A DNA stretch of 64,000 nt from Chryseobacterium indicum. Lineage in GTDB: Bacteria > Bacteroidota > Bacteroidia > Flavobacteriales > Weeksellaceae. Both the position numbers and the translations under genes were made by a program. Positions 51,816 to 59,761 of this stretch are shown here, piece by piece. The notes beneath the pieces were generated by a model. That model was not told the origin of the DNA, searched no databases, and worked only from the letters and a program-made list of their open reading frames with translations. Each line of letters starts with the position of its first letter. The first letter of the stretch is position 1. The stretch is from the NCBI RefSeq assembly GCF_021504595.1, contig NZ_JACSGT010000001.1, forward strand, positions 2,728,001 to 2,792,000, in the 5' to 3' direction.

Positions 51816-52451
51816 TTATTGGTTTTCGGTGATCTGGAATAGTTTTATATTGATTTTAAAATCTTTATGCTGTAAATTAAGACTGTCTGCAAACGTATTT
51901 TTCTTTGCATTAAATGTAAAATCGATCTTTTCCTTTTTGTTTTTCGTGTAAACGATTTGTTTTAACAGATTATTTTCTTTATTGAAGAACAAATAATACC
52001 CCTTCTTATCCATTTTAGAAAGGTAAATCTTAGAATTTTCGTTTTCAAAACTTTCTGTTACCGGATATTTCTGCTTCAGAAGCTGCTGAAAATCATTCCT
52101 CAAAAAATTAATTACGATTTTCTTATCCAGATCCGGAAGAACATAATTCAGCTTGAAATCATCCTCAGAAATCTCAAAATCAATCAGTTTATTCCCAAAA
52201 TCAGAAGTCAGAACCACACGATGGGTCGTTTCGCTGATTTTTTTGATAATTAAAATTCCGCTTACATGATTTTTATAAATATCCATCTGACATTTATACA
52301 CATAATCTTCTTTGGATGAAAAATATAAGTTTTCAACCGCTTTTTCAGAAGACGGAATCGGTTTTGCGTCAGTAAGCCTGTACGTTTTGCATGAAGCAAA
52401 CAGGATGAAAATCAGGCTATAAGCTAAATTCCGAAGCTGCAACAGGCGCAT
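51816..52451 (-). CDS. Outer-membrane lipoprotein, possible LolB-like partner
   Basis: 211 residues from the ATG at 52451. The N-terminus MRLLQLRNLAYSLIFILFASCKT is a lipoprotein signal with Cys21. The longer frame from 52475 adds eight residues and would weaken the signal. The mature part is an 11-strand-like beta pattern (YKCQMDIYKNHVSGILIIKK, IDFEISEDDFKLNY, KIDFTFNAKKNTF). That pattern and its position directly after a LolA-like gene, with which it overlaps by 35 bases, suggest a LolB-like or DUF4292-like acceptor. Family assignment is tentative. Confidence 0.68.
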   Translation of the reverse strand: MRLLQLRNLAYSLIFILFASCKTYRLTDAKPIPSSEKAVENLYFSSKEDYVYKCQMDIYKNHVSGILIIKKISETTHRVVLTSDFGNKLIDFEISEDDFKLNYVLPDLDKKIVINFLRNDFQQLLKQKYPVTESFENENSKIYLSKMDKKGYYLFFNKENNLLKQIVYTKNKKEKIDFTFNAKKNTFADSLNLQHKDFKINIKLFQITENQ

Positions 52452-53043
52452 TGATCTTGGTGTTTTTGAAAACAATATTCGTGGTGTCTCCGGAAGCTTC
52501 CGTCATATTAACCTGTGAAACCGTAGATTGATTTTTAGGAAAATGCAGCTCGATCTGCTTGATGTATTTTAAAAGCTGAGCAGATTTCGGAGTAAATTTG
52601 GCGATATTCGAAGTCGCGTTCTTTAGGTAAGAAACAGAGAATTCAGGATCATTGAACATCTGTCCGTTTGAGCTTCCTACAATAAGTTTGTTGATTTTTT
52701 CAAATGTTTTGCTTTTTGCATCCACCGAAGATTTTTTACCCTGATCATTAATCAATATTTTGTTGTCTTTAAAAACAATACTGTATTGATAGGGTTTTGT
52801 GTACTTCCAACTCAGCATATTCGGTGTTTTCAGAGACATTCTTCCGTAGGTGACAATGTTTTTATCCAAAAAATCCATCTTTTTGGTCTGGATAAAATCT
52901 GCCTGTAACGTTTTTATTTCTTTGGTTTCCGATGAAACTTTGGTTACAAACGCTTTCGCTTCCGCTCCCGACATCGCCGTGTTTTGAGCAAAGACAAAAG
53001 TCGAAATTAATAAAAGAGTGCTTAAAGCTATATTTTTAATCAT
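52417..53043 (-). CDS. LolA-like periplasmic carrier
   Basis: 208 residues with a signal peptide (MIKNIALSTLLLISTFVFAQ). The mature domain follows the LolA fold: IKTLQADFIQTKKMDFLDK, YGRMSLKTPNMLSWKYTKP and FKDNKILINDQGKK. LolA carries lipoproteins across the periplasm. Paralogues in flexirubin and aryl polyene clusters are thought to move the pigment or its precursor to the outer membrane. Its 3' end overlaps the lipoprotein gene, which supports a carrier/acceptor pair. Confidence 0.88.
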   Translation of the reverse strand: MIKNIALSTLLLISTFVFAQNTAMSGAEAKAFVTKVSSETKEIKTLQADFIQTKKMDFLDKNIVTYGRMSLKTPNMLSWKYTKPYQYSIVFKDNKILINDQGKKSSVDAKSKTFEKINKLIVGSSNGQMFNDPEFSVSYLKNATSNIAKFTPKSAQLLKYIKQIELHFPKNQSTVSQVNMTEASGDTTNIVFKNTKINAPVAASEFSL

Positions 53044-53152
53044 TGTTTAACGTCTTTAAATTTAACCACATGGATGACAAGGGTTTCACAAAGGACACTA
53101 TTAAAGAATATTTATTAATAATTCCTGTGTTCCTGATGAAATCCTTTTGGAC

Positions 53153-53896
53153 TTAGTGGTTTTCAAATTTATCAATTGTAAAAGTTGAATAATTTTTCTG
53201 CTTCAAAAATACTAATAAATCCTCCAAAACATTGTACGTTTTTTGTGAAGTATCGTGAAGAAGGACAATGCTTCCTTTTTTTAAATTTTTCGTTATTTTC
53301 TGATAGATTTTTTTTTCATCTTCTGTCATCGTATCAAGAGAACGGACGTTCCATCCAATGCTTTTTTTGCCTTTTTTTTTGATGGCTTTGGCAATATTCG
53401 GATTCGTAACTCCGAAAGGCGGTCTGTACAAATTAGTTGTTAAATTTCCAGTTTTCAGCATCACTTCATCACATTTTTCAATTTCCTCAACCATTTTTGA
53501 AGTTGATAAAAATCCAGTATTGTTAGAATGTGAAAGAGTATGATTTCCAACGGTATGACCTTCCGCAATGATCCGTTGAAAAGTTTCAGGATATTTTTCA
53601 ATCTGTTTTCCGATACAGAAAAAGGTTGCTTTTACCTCGTTGTCTTTTAAAAGATCTAAAAATTTTGGGGTGAATTCAGTCGGACCGTCATCAAAAGTCA
53701 GCGCCACTTCTCTGATTTTCGTTCTTTTATGCGTAATGCTGTTGACAAAATATCCCAGTTCAATATCGAAAGAACCCCAGATTACAAGCGCAGAAAACAG
53801 CAAAAAACAGAACAGATACACCCAAAAACTTCCGTGGAACGCGTAAATGAAAACGTTGCAGAAAAGATAAAATAGGATAAATAGATAATGCTTCAT
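53153..53896 (-). CDS. Membrane-anchored polysaccharide deacetylase-family protein
   Basis: 247 residues. Two hydrophobic stretches (about 3-20 and 25-43) precede a NodB-type carbohydrate esterase 4 domain. Motif 1 LTFDDGPTEFTP has D69/D70, motif 2 HTVGNHTLSHSN provides metal ligands H119 and H123, motif 3 is LYRPPFGVTNP, and the C-terminal catalytic segment is VLLHDTS. All active-site motifs look intact. It may deacetylate a glycan, or in this context hydrolyse an amide or ester of the pigment head group. It lies 109 bases upstream of the LolA-like gene. Confidence 0.87.
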   Translation of the reverse strand: MKHYLFILFYLFCNVFIYAFHGSFWVYLFCFLLFSALVIWGSFDIELGYFVNSITHKRTKIREVALTFDDGPTEFTPKFLDLLKDNEVKATFFCIGKQIEKYPETFQRIIAEGHTVGNHTLSHSNNTGFLSTSKMVEEIEKCDEVMLKTGNLTTNLYRPPFGVTNPNIAKAIKKKGKKSIGWNVRSLDTMTEDEKKIYQKITKNLKKGSIVLLHDTSQKTYNVLEDLLVFLKQKNYSTFTIDKFENH

Positions 53897-53948
53897 CTTT
53901 ATTGTTTTTAAATTTTGGGTTTAAAATATTCAGAATCTGTATCCATGC

Positions 53949-53984
53949 TGTCATTCTTAATGGAGCTAAGCGGAATGAAGAGTC
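53949..53984. repeat. Half REP-like unit
   Basis: TGTCATTCTTAATGGAGC followed by GGAATGAAGAGTCTT resembles the left arm of the palindromic element at 47249-47327. The right arm is missing and the sequence runs into a different palindrome. Confidence 0.45.
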
Positions 53985-53990
53985 TTAACT

Positions 53991-54098
53991 CCAAACCTCA
54001 CAGGTTTTTAAAACCTGTGAGGTTTTAATTTTTAAGATTTCCCCAACAAAACCAAGCTGTGTTTATTTCCTCTTCAATACTTGTAAAGCAATATATCT
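53991..54098. repeat. Copy 1 of a 128-bp-period direct repeat
   Basis: It begins CCAAACCTCACAGG and aligns without gaps to 54119-54226, at an offset of exactly 128. The unit consists of a palindrome plus a ketosynthase 3' end. Copy 2 is the live gene end. The palindrome half (AAACCTCACAGGTTT / AACCTGTGAGGTTT) is almost identical between copies. The coding half has diverged, at perhaps a quarter of its bases by eye. Confidence 0.8.
53993..54026. terminator. Palindromic terminator, copy 1
   Basis: AAACCTCACAGGTTT and its complement flank a short TTAA centre, with T runs on both sides. The same hairpin recurs at 54121-54152. It can terminate transcription from either strand and is also a dispersed flavobacterial repeat. 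Confidence 0.65.
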
Positions 54099-54117
54099 TC
54101 TACTTTATTTTTTAAAT
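54032..54117 (-). pseudogene. Relic of a ketosynthase 3' end
   Basis: On the minus strand this reads KVEDILLYKY, then a stop, then RGNKHSLVLLGKS and a terminal stop. It lines up with the end of the intact gene next door (IKNILLYNHLGGNDHSLVLLGKA). The shared reading frame with an in-frame stop shows a decayed duplicate of a ketosynthase/chain-length-factor tail, about 28 codons long. No upstream portion of a second gene remains before the live gene's own terminator. Confidence 0.7.
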
Positions 54118-54120
54118 TCC

Positions 54121-54152
54121 AAACCTCACAGGTTTTTAAAACCTGTGAGGTT
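54121..54152. terminator. Palindromic terminator, copy 2
   Basis: A near-identical copy of the palindrome at 53993-54026, placed eight bases after the stop of the chain-length-factor-like gene on the minus strand, where it should end the transcript. Confidence 0.65.
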
Positions 54153-54159
54153 GTAATTT

Positions 54160-55221
54160 TTAAGCCTTTCCTAACAAAACCAGACTGTGATCATTTCCTC
54201 CTAAATGATTATAAAGCAGAATATTTTTAATTTCTTCTTTCTTCAGATCATTAATCATCATCACTTTCGGAATCTCCTGATTTTTAAGAATATGACAAGC
54301 CATAAACGTAGAAAAACCGCTTGCCGTATTAAATTCTCCGCTTAAATGTTTGTAATACAGCAAAGCCGAATTGTCAAACAGACCCATTGCATTTTTGTAA
54401 TAAACATCCGATTTTGAATCTCCGCTGAAACCTAAAATAACCGCATCAATATCATTACTTGTCAAATTATTTTTAGCCAGAAAATCTTCAATAAACTGCT
54501 GAGTTTCTTCTAAATCTAGTTTGTTTGTGATCTGAATATCCGTTAATTGGGCGTAAGAGTTTTCTGTTTTATCTTTTCCTAAGACAAAAAAACTGGCACC
54601 CTCTCCCCAAATGACGCCTTCTGTTTTAGAATTCAGAAAATCAACGGAAAGATTTTCTTCTTTTTTAATGGTTTTGTTTAATTTGTACAGTTCCATTACT
54701 CTTTCCGTCTGTTCGTCTGTGGAACCGACCAGAACGTTTTCAGCTTCACCATCATTGATCTGTAATTTTCCATCTAAAAACGAAAATTCCAGAGACGACG
54801 AAGTGTTTACATACGTGAAATTGTATGCGTGACACTGCAAACCTAAAGCAATTTGCCCCGCAACCGTATTGTGGGTAGACTGAATAAAATAGGTCGGAGT
54901 CAGGAACTCTTCATGATTATCCAAAACATTTTTCAAAAACTTTTCCGAATCTTGGGAGCAGCCCATTCCGGTTCCTACAATAATGGCGTCCGGATTTTCG
55001 ATTCCTGCTTCTTTTAAAGCGTATTGAGAAGCTACGGAACTCATTTTTACTGTTTTAGACATTCTTCTGCTTGCTGCTGGTGGAATGAATTCCTTGTAAT
55101 TGGGTTCAATAGCTTTTAAAACCTGAACTGAATTTTCAGGCTTGAGATTCCGGAAAAAATTTTCATTTAAAGTGTCCTGAGCTGAAATACAGGCTGCACT
55201 GTTGATGTAAACGGCGCTCAT
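54160..55221 (-). CDS. Chain-length-factor-like ketosynthase homologue
   Basis: 353 residues from the ATG at 55221, which overlaps the stop of the upstream ketosynthase by four bases (ATGA). The fold follows ketosynthases, but the active Cys position reads NTSSSLEFSF (Ser for Cys, near S141). The HGTGT histidine region is replaced by LGFSGDSKSD. KHLSGEFNTASG stands where the second histidine motif lies. It is therefore non-condensing and fits a chain-length factor that dimerises with the active ketosynthase. The upstream in-frame ATG at 55248 lies within that gene and is rejected. Confidence 0.85.
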   Translation of the reverse strand: MSAVYINSAACISAQDTLNENFFRNLKPENSVQVLKAIEPNYKEFIPPAASRRMSKTVKMSSVASQYALKEAGIENPDAIIVGTGMGCSQDSEKFLKNVLDNHEEFLTPTYFIQSTHNTVAGQIALGLQCHAYNFTYVNTSSSLEFSFLDGKLQINDGEAENVLVGSTDEQTERVMELYKLNKTIKKEENLSVDFLNSKTEGVIWGEGASFFVLGKDKTENSYAQLTDIQITNKLDLEETQQFIEDFLAKNNLTSNDIDAVILGFSGDSKSDVYYKNAMGLFDNSALLYYKHLSGEFNTASGFSTFMACHILKNQEIPKVMMINDLKKEEIKNILLYNHLGGNDHSLVLLGKA

Positions 55222-56417
55222 GATTTTGAGAAAATTAAAGTTGAACAATTTCCTCCAAAACCAAACGAATTGGAAAGAACGTGGTTGATGTTTTTCTCTT
55301 TAAGCTCCGTTACAGGCGTTAAATCAAATTCTGCCATTTTTGTTTTAAAATTCAGATTCGGGAAAATGATATTATTTTGAATCGCCAAAAGAGAATAGAC
55401 GGCTTCAATTCCAGCCGCAGCAGCCAGCGTATGACCTGTAAATGCTTTTGTAGAACTGAATTCGGGAACATTGTTTTCCCCGAAAATCCGGATCATTGCA
55501 ATTCCTTCCGATAAATCGTTATTTGGTGTTGCCGTTCCGTGAACGTTGATGTAATCGATATTTTCTTTATCTAAGCCCGAAACTTTTAGTGCTTTTTCCA
55601 TCGCTAAATAAGCTCCCTGTCCGTTTTCTGAAGAAGCAGTTTGGTGATGCGCATCATTGGCATTTCCGTATCCCGAAAGATAACCCAGAACTTTTTTATT
55701 TTCTTTTTTTACGACTTCATCAGATTCCAAAACGATGAAAGCGGCAGCTTCACCCAGATTCAGTCCTTTTCTGTCGTTGTCGAAAGGGGTGTTATAAGAA
55801 TCAGTAAGAATCATCAACGTATTGAAACCGTTCAAAGTAAATTTTGAAAGAGAATCTGTTCCGCCGACAATTACACGGTCTAAAACGCCGTTTTTAATCA
55901 GCTTTGCGCCCATCATAATCGCATTTGCTGCCGATGAACACGCTGTACTGATGGTGGAAACCATACCTTTTAATCCGAGATAATCTGCAATTAGTAAGGA
56001 TGAATTTCCTGCATCGTGTGAGTCAATGTATTTTTGCTTTTCAGGAAAATCTTCGTAGGAATAGAAATATTTTTCGGTAACATCCATTCCGCCAACACTG
56101 GTTGAAGAAATCAGTCCCGTTTTATATTCATTGATATTTGAAATTCCGGCACTTTCTACCGCTTCTTTCGCAGCCGTCATTCCCAACAGAGCAGTTCTCG
56201 TTGCATGATGATCTTCCTGAAGCTGAAGTTTTGCGGCAAGTTCTTCATTAGACAATTTGATTTCGCCTGTTTTGATGTTTCCTTTATGACGTGTTTCAAA
56301 CAAAGTAATGTCCGAAATCCCGTGCTTTCCGGAAGTCAGCGAACTCAGATTTTCCTCCACATTGTTTCCAATGGCGGAAATGATGCCCATTCCTGTTATG
56401 GCAATTTTTTGACCCAT
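55218..56417 (-). CDS. Beta-ketoacyl-ACP synthase (active partner)
   Basis: 399 residues with an intact triad: C160 in TISTACSSAANA, H293 in INVHGTATPNND and H329 in KAFTGHTLAAAAG. It is translationally coupled to the chain-length-factor-like gene, which strongly suggests an obligate heterodimer that builds the polyene. The ACP gene lies 65 bases upstream, beyond a small inverted repeat. Cytoplasmic. Confidence 0.93.
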   Translation of the reverse strand: MGQKIAITGMGIISAIGNNVEENLSSLTSGKHGISDITLFETRHKGNIKTGEIKLSNEELAAKLQLQEDHHATRTALLGMTAAKEAVESAGISNINEYKTGLISSTSVGGMDVTEKYFYSYEDFPEKQKYIDSHDAGNSSLLIADYLGLKGMVSTISTACSSAANAIMMGAKLIKNGVLDRVIVGGTDSLSKFTLNGFNTLMILTDSYNTPFDNDRKGLNLGEAAAFIVLESDEVVKKENKKVLGYLSGYGNANDAHHQTASSENGQGAYLAMEKALKVSGLDKENIDYINVHGTATPNNDLSEGIAMIRIFGENNVPEFSSTKAFTGHTLAAAAGIEAVYSLLAIQNNIIFPNLNFKTKMAEFDLTPVTELKEKNINHVLSNSFGFGGNCSTLIFSKS

Positions 56418-56432
56418 CTTTTAATAATGTAC

Positions 56433-56472
56433 CAATGTATCAGCATAACAATATTGCTAAATTGATACATTG
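56433..56472. repeat. Short inverted repeat CAATGTATCA / TGATACATTG
   Basis: Ten-base perfect arms at 56433-56442 and 56463-56472 with a 20-base AT-rich spacer lie between the ACP and ketosynthase genes. The words resemble intergenic repeats of related genomes. It may be a weak attenuator or just a repeat. Confidence 0.45.
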
Positions 56473-56482
56473 TTAGATTGAA

Positions 56483-56740
56483 TTATTTTGTTCTGTTTTC
56501 TTCGATGAATTTTGCCATGGTTTCGATGGACGTAAAAATCTCCTTTCCTTTTTTCGGATCGGCTAATTTTATTCCGTATTCTTTATCCAAAAGAACGATC
56601 AGCTCCAGAGCGTCAATAGAATCCAAACCAAGACCTCCTCCAAATAAAGGATCTGTGTCTTTAATTTCTTCTACTGCAACGTCTTCTAAATTAAGAACTT
56701 CGATGATTTTGTGTTTTAATTCTTCTCTTAAGTTTTCCAT
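56483..56740 (-). CDS. Acyl carrier protein
   Basis: 85 residues. The phosphopantetheine attachment site is S41 in GGGLGLDSIDALELIV. The acidic helical composition and length are typical. It lies between the ketosynthase pair and the 179-residue ketosynthase-like gene, and so is probably the carrier for polyene assembly in the - strand block. Confidence 0.93.
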   Translation of the reverse strand: MENLREELKHKIIEVLNLEDVAVEEIKDTDPLFGGGLGLDSIDALELIVLLDKEYGIKLADPKKGKEIFTSIETMAKFIEENRTK

Positions 56741-56746
56741 AAAATT

Positions 56747-56843
56747 AATTTGAAAATATGTTAATGAGACAATTTGAAAATGTATTAAATGTTATGCCTT
56801 ATTGATATGATTTTACATTTTCAAATCAGCGCATTTTCAAATT
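56747..56843. repeat. Cluster of TTTGAAAAT / ATTTTCAAA words
   Basis: Two direct copies (AATTTGAAAATATG at 56747-56760 and AATTTGAAAATGTA at 56771-56784) face two inverted copies (ACATTTTCAAAT at 56815-56826 and GCATTTTCAAATT at 56831-56843). Together they could form a large hairpin in the 110-bp gap between genes. Confidence 0.45.
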
Positions 56844-56850
56844 ATCAAAT

Positions 56851-57390
56851 TTATAATGTCAGCAAATATACAAAAGCTTTGTAACTTTCCTGATATAGTT
56901 CTACCCAGCCGCACAATACTTTATCTGCCTTTCCGGACTCTAAAAGCTGTGCTGAATAGTTGTTTAAAAATTCTTCATCCAATTCATCCAAAACAAAAAA
57001 CGCATTTTCGGTCTGCATTTTGTGTCTGATGCTGATTTCGCCCACGCAGATATTCGGTAAAGTATACACAAAAACCGCAGGACTTGGAAAGTAGTTTTCC
57101 TGAGAATTGATGCTTTCCTGATATTTGAAATCTGTGTCTAAACTTGATGATCTGTTCGCAAAAACCAATGCCGTTCTGCTGTGATCTTCATCTTTTAAAA
57201 TCATTTCAGAAGCAAGAAATGCAAGTTTGCTTAAATGATCCATTTTATGAAATTTAGGATAATTCAATGCTAAACTTTTATAAGCTTCTTTCGCAAAGTC
57301 TGAAAAATTTTCAGTTTGGATTTCAAAAATAATGTCATTATTGAGTACTATTTTTGAATTTTCTATGGTGCAGATGTCTGTTTTCTTCAT
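56851..57390 (-). CDS. Short ketosynthase/thiolase-fold protein
   Basis: 179 residues, about half a normal ketosynthase. The segment [20 protein letters not shown], followed by [20 protein letters not shown], resembles the N-terminal half of the thiolase-like fold around the nucleophile loop, as in proteins annotated as short 3-oxoacyl-ACP synthases in flexirubin clusters. A Cys lies at NICVGEI, but no catalytic His motifs exist. It is probably non-catalytic, perhaps an accessory subunit. It lies nine bases downstream of the toxin gene. Confidence 0.6.
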   Translation of the reverse strand: MKKTDICTIENSKIVLNNDIIFEIQTENFSDFAKEAYKSLALNYPKFHKMDHLSKLAFLASEMILKDEDHSRTALVFANRSSSLDTDFKYQESINSQENYFPSPAVFVYTLPNICVGEISIRHKMQTENAFFVLDELDEEFLNNYSAQLLESGKADKVLCGWVELYQESYKAFVYLLTL

Positions 57391-57399
57391 GAATAAAGT

Positions 57400-57684
57400 T
57401 TAAGGCTTTTTTGTTGGATTTTGATGGGTGTTGAAAACAGATAGTATAATGATTTTGTTATCAATAATATCAAAAATTATGAGATAAGGAAACTTCTGTA
57501 CAAATGCCTCTCTGTAATTTTTTTTAATCTCGAAATGTTTTGGGTGGTTTTGAATTCTAACAAAGTATTTGTTTAGTTGCTTCATGAATTTTTCGCCCAA
57601 GCCTTTTTGTGCATTTTCGTAATAAATATAGGCTTCAAGAATTTCTAAACTTGCTTCTTCCTGTATAATTAATTCATAAATCAT
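57400..57684 (-). CDS. ParE/RelE-family toxin
   Basis: 94 residues with the ParE/RelE fold pattern: EASLEILEAYIYYENAQKGL at the start, FVRIQNHPKHFEIKKNYREA in the middle and the strand pair FPYLIIFDIIDNKIIILSVFN at the end, which is highly typical of ParE-type toxins (FPYxIxF). It overlaps the antitoxin gene by four bases (57681-57684). Targets of the family are DNA gyrase or translating ribosomes; this one is untested. It sits inside the pigment operon. Confidence 0.88.
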   Translation of the reverse strand: MIYELIIQEEASLEILEAYIYYENAQKGLGEKFMKQLNKYFVRIQNHPKHFEIKKNYREAFVQKFPYLIIFDIIDNKIIILSVFNTHQNPTKKP

Positions 57685-57917
57685 TTTAAAGCGGATTTAG
57701 CTTTTTCCTGAACTTCCTCCCAAGTGTAAGATTTGCTTTCCCCTTTTATATATTTTTCTCTTCTTTCATTTATTACATCATAGTGTGAGTCTGGAACAGA
57801 ATAATTATCTTCCTCTTCTTCAGCATCAATAATTCCTTTGAAAATGCGCAAAATTCTTTCATCGGCAATATCGATGAAATCGTGAATTCTTTTTCTGATG
57901 TCTACGGTGGAGTCCAT
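57681..57917 (-). CDS. Antitoxin partner of the ParE-type toxin
   Basis: 78 residues, acidic in the middle (DAEEEEDN) and with a C-terminal segment YTWEEVQEKAKSALK of the sort that wraps around ParE/RelE toxins. The N-terminal helix IRKRIHDFIDIADERILRIF is typical of Bacteroidota antitoxins of this addiction-module type. Gene order antitoxin-toxin with a four-base overlap is classic. A promoter-like element stands upstream within the ketosynthase gene end. Confidence 0.85.
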   Translation of the reverse strand: MDSTVDIRKRIHDFIDIADERILRIFKGIIDAEEEEDNYSVPDSHYDVINERREKYIKGESKSYTWEEVQEKAKSALK

Positions 57918-57944
57918 TTTTAAAACTTTAATTTTATAAAATTA

Positions 57945-57975
57945 CAAAATTATTTTCAGCATTTTTCCAAAACAA
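57945..57975 (-). promoter_or_regulatory. Promoter of the toxin-antitoxin pair
   Basis: On the minus strand TTG at 57975-57973, 20 bp, then TAATTTTG at 57952-57945. The -7 box lies 28 bases upstream of the antitoxin ATG, and the -33 box lies in the last codons of the ketosynthase gene. It would let the module be expressed independently of the pigment operon. Confidence 0.55.
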
Positions 57976-59128
57976 TCGCTGCATTACATCCCCCAAAACC
58001 GGAAGCTGTTTTCAGAATATATTTAATTTCTGCGGATTGGTTTTCTGTGATAATATTCAAAAGTTGGGAAGTTCCTGCTTCTTTAAAGTTTTTAGACGGA
58101 ATTAAAGTTTTATTCAAGGCACTTTCCATGGAAATGATACTTTCCAGCAATCCCGATGCGCCTAAACAGTGTCCGTAATAGGCTTTTAAACTATGTAAAG
58201 GAATATTTTGTAAATTCATTCTGTTGAAAGTGATGGCTTCCATTTCGTCATTGTATATCGTCGCCGTTCCGTGTGCGGAGATAAAGTCTATTTTTTCTGC
58301 TGAAAGCTGAGCTTCTGTCATTGCGTTGTTGATGCTTGCAAATAATCCGTCTCCTGTTCTCGAAGGTCCGGAAATATGGTTTGCATCGTTAATAGCAGAG
58401 TCTCCCAGAATTTTAAAACTAAAATTCTCGTTTTCATCTCGTGTTGAAGTGATGTAAACAGCCGCTGCCGCTTCGCCGATATTGATTCCGTCACGGTTTT
58501 TATCGTAAGGTTTGCAAATCTCGGTTCCGATTGCCTGAAAAGAATTGAACCCTGAAATCACAAATTCTGAAATTTCGTCTCCGGCAACAACAAAAGCATC
58601 TTTATATTTTCCTGCCTGAATCATATTTTTAGCAACGCCAATTGCCATCACTCCCGAAACACAGGCGTTGGAAACCACAATAGATTTAGTTTTAAATCCG
58701 AAAAAATCAGCCAGTTTTTGTGCTAAATTGGAAAGAAAAACGCTTTCTGGTAAAGTCTTCTCATTTTTTAACAAGCTGATATTTCCTTTGGTGGTAGATA
58801 AAATAAAAGCCGTTTCCTCTGATATAGAATGCCTTTCAACCAAAGGCTTTAAACTCAGCAAAAGCATTTTTTCAAGCCTTGTAAAGCTCACGTTGTCATT
58901 GGCTAAACGCCGAATTTCCGATTTTTGAGCGGAGTCGAAGAATCTATTGAATTCGTTATCTAATTTCTCAGAATCAATCATCGAAGCATAAAAAGGCTCT
59001 TGATTTTCGATGATTTTATGTAAACCTACGCCGGATTTTCCTTCAACAAGAGCATTCCAGTTTGAAGAAACGTCAAAACCTAAAGGCGTGACGCAGTTAT
59101 AATCTGTAATATAAACTTCTTTCTTCAT
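57956..59128 (-). CDS. Beta-ketoacyl-ACP synthase
   Basis: 390 residues with the full triad: C156 in VVSNACVSGVMA, H286 in ISAHGTATIYND and H320 in KAYYGHCLGASG. The N-terminal ITDYNCVTPLGFDV is a common KAS variant in aryl polyene clusters. It overlaps the stop of the thioesterase gene by one base (TGATG). Its role is probably in starter priming or a distinct round of elongation, but the division of labour among the ketosynthases is not evident. Confidence 0.92.
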   Translation of the reverse strand: MKKEVYITDYNCVTPLGFDVSSNWNALVEGKSGVGLHKIIENQEPFYASMIDSEKLDNEFNRFFDSAQKSEIRRLANDNVSFTRLEKMLLLSLKPLVERHSISEETAFILSTTKGNISLLKNEKTLPESVFLSNLAQKLADFFGFKTKSIVVSNACVSGVMAIGVAKNMIQAGKYKDAFVVAGDEISEFVISGFNSFQAIGTEICKPYDKNRDGINIGEAAAAVYITSTRDENENFSFKILGDSAINDANHISGPSRTGDGLFASINNAMTEAQLSAEKIDFISAHGTATIYNDEMEAITFNRMNLQNIPLHSLKAYYGHCLGASGLLESIISMESALNKTLIPSKNFKEAGTSQLLNIITENQSAEIKYILKTASGFGGCNAAIVLEKC

Positions 59129-59553
59129 CAGAGTCCCATTTTATCTTTCCATTCCTGAAAAAACTCAGGATTATATAGACATAAATTGTTATCGGAATCC
59201 AGAAAAACCTGAATGGTTTCACCTGAACAGACCAATTTATTTTCTTCGTTGAAAAGCTCGTATTTATAAATCAATTTCGCAGAATTTGAATTGACAAAGG
59301 TTGTGACAATTCTGAAGGTTTCGCCATATTTTAAAGGCAGAAAATGTTCGCAGGTGCTTTTTACAATCGGCGTTACAAATCCCGCTTTCTGAATATCAAG
59401 ATACGTTAAACCGTGCTGTCTTCCGAAAGCTTCTCTTCCGTCTTCAAAATAAACGATATAATGTCCGTGCCACACAATTCCCAACGGATCTGTTTCGTTG
59501 AATCTTACGCGGACTTGTTCTGTACAGCTTAATATATTTTGACTTTTAGCCAT
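59128..59553 (-). CDS. 4HBT-type acyl thioesterase
   Basis: 141 residues with one hotdog domain. The 4-hydroxybenzoyl-CoA thioesterase motif is TDPLGIVWHGHYIVYFEDGR with catalytic D22. It would hydrolyse an acyl-CoA or acyl-ACP, releasing the polyene acid or proofreading stalled chains. First gene of the ketosynthase run and coupled to it by a one-base overlap. A repeat-filled gap separates it from the ABC permease. Confidence 0.88.
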   Translation of the reverse strand: MAKSQNILSCTEQVRVRFNETDPLGIVWHGHYIVYFEDGREAFGRQHGLTYLDIQKAGFVTPIVKSTCEHFLPLKYGETFRIVTTFVNSNSAKLIYKYELFNEENKLVCSGETIQVFLDSDNNLCLYNPEFFQEWKDKMGL

Positions 59554-59564
59554 TTTTCTATTTG

Positions 59565-59678
59565 AAACATTAAGATTTTATTTTAAGAAGTTAAGCGATT
59601 TAAGCTTAATGTTCTTAAATAAAATCAATCTATTGATTTCTTAATTATAGTTTAAATTCTTAAATCTTCTTAATGGTT
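59565..59678. repeat. 114-bp AT-rich repeat with AACATTAAG / CTTAATGGTT ends
   Basis: It has the same length and similar ends as the element at 14126-14239, and its interior is rich in TTAAG/CTTAA words. It fills most of the gap between the thioesterase and the ABC permease genes. No gene is visible there. Confidence 0.35.
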
Positions 59679-59761
59679 AAAATTATTTAGAAATAAACAA
59701 AGTTTATTTAGGTAAGAAAATTAAGATTAACACCTTATTTTATAAATAACATCAGTATTTT

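Noticed and set aside
55222..55248. Upstream start for the chain-length-factor-like gene
   Set aside because: It lies inside the upstream ketosynthase. The ATGA overlap start at 55221 is the better one.
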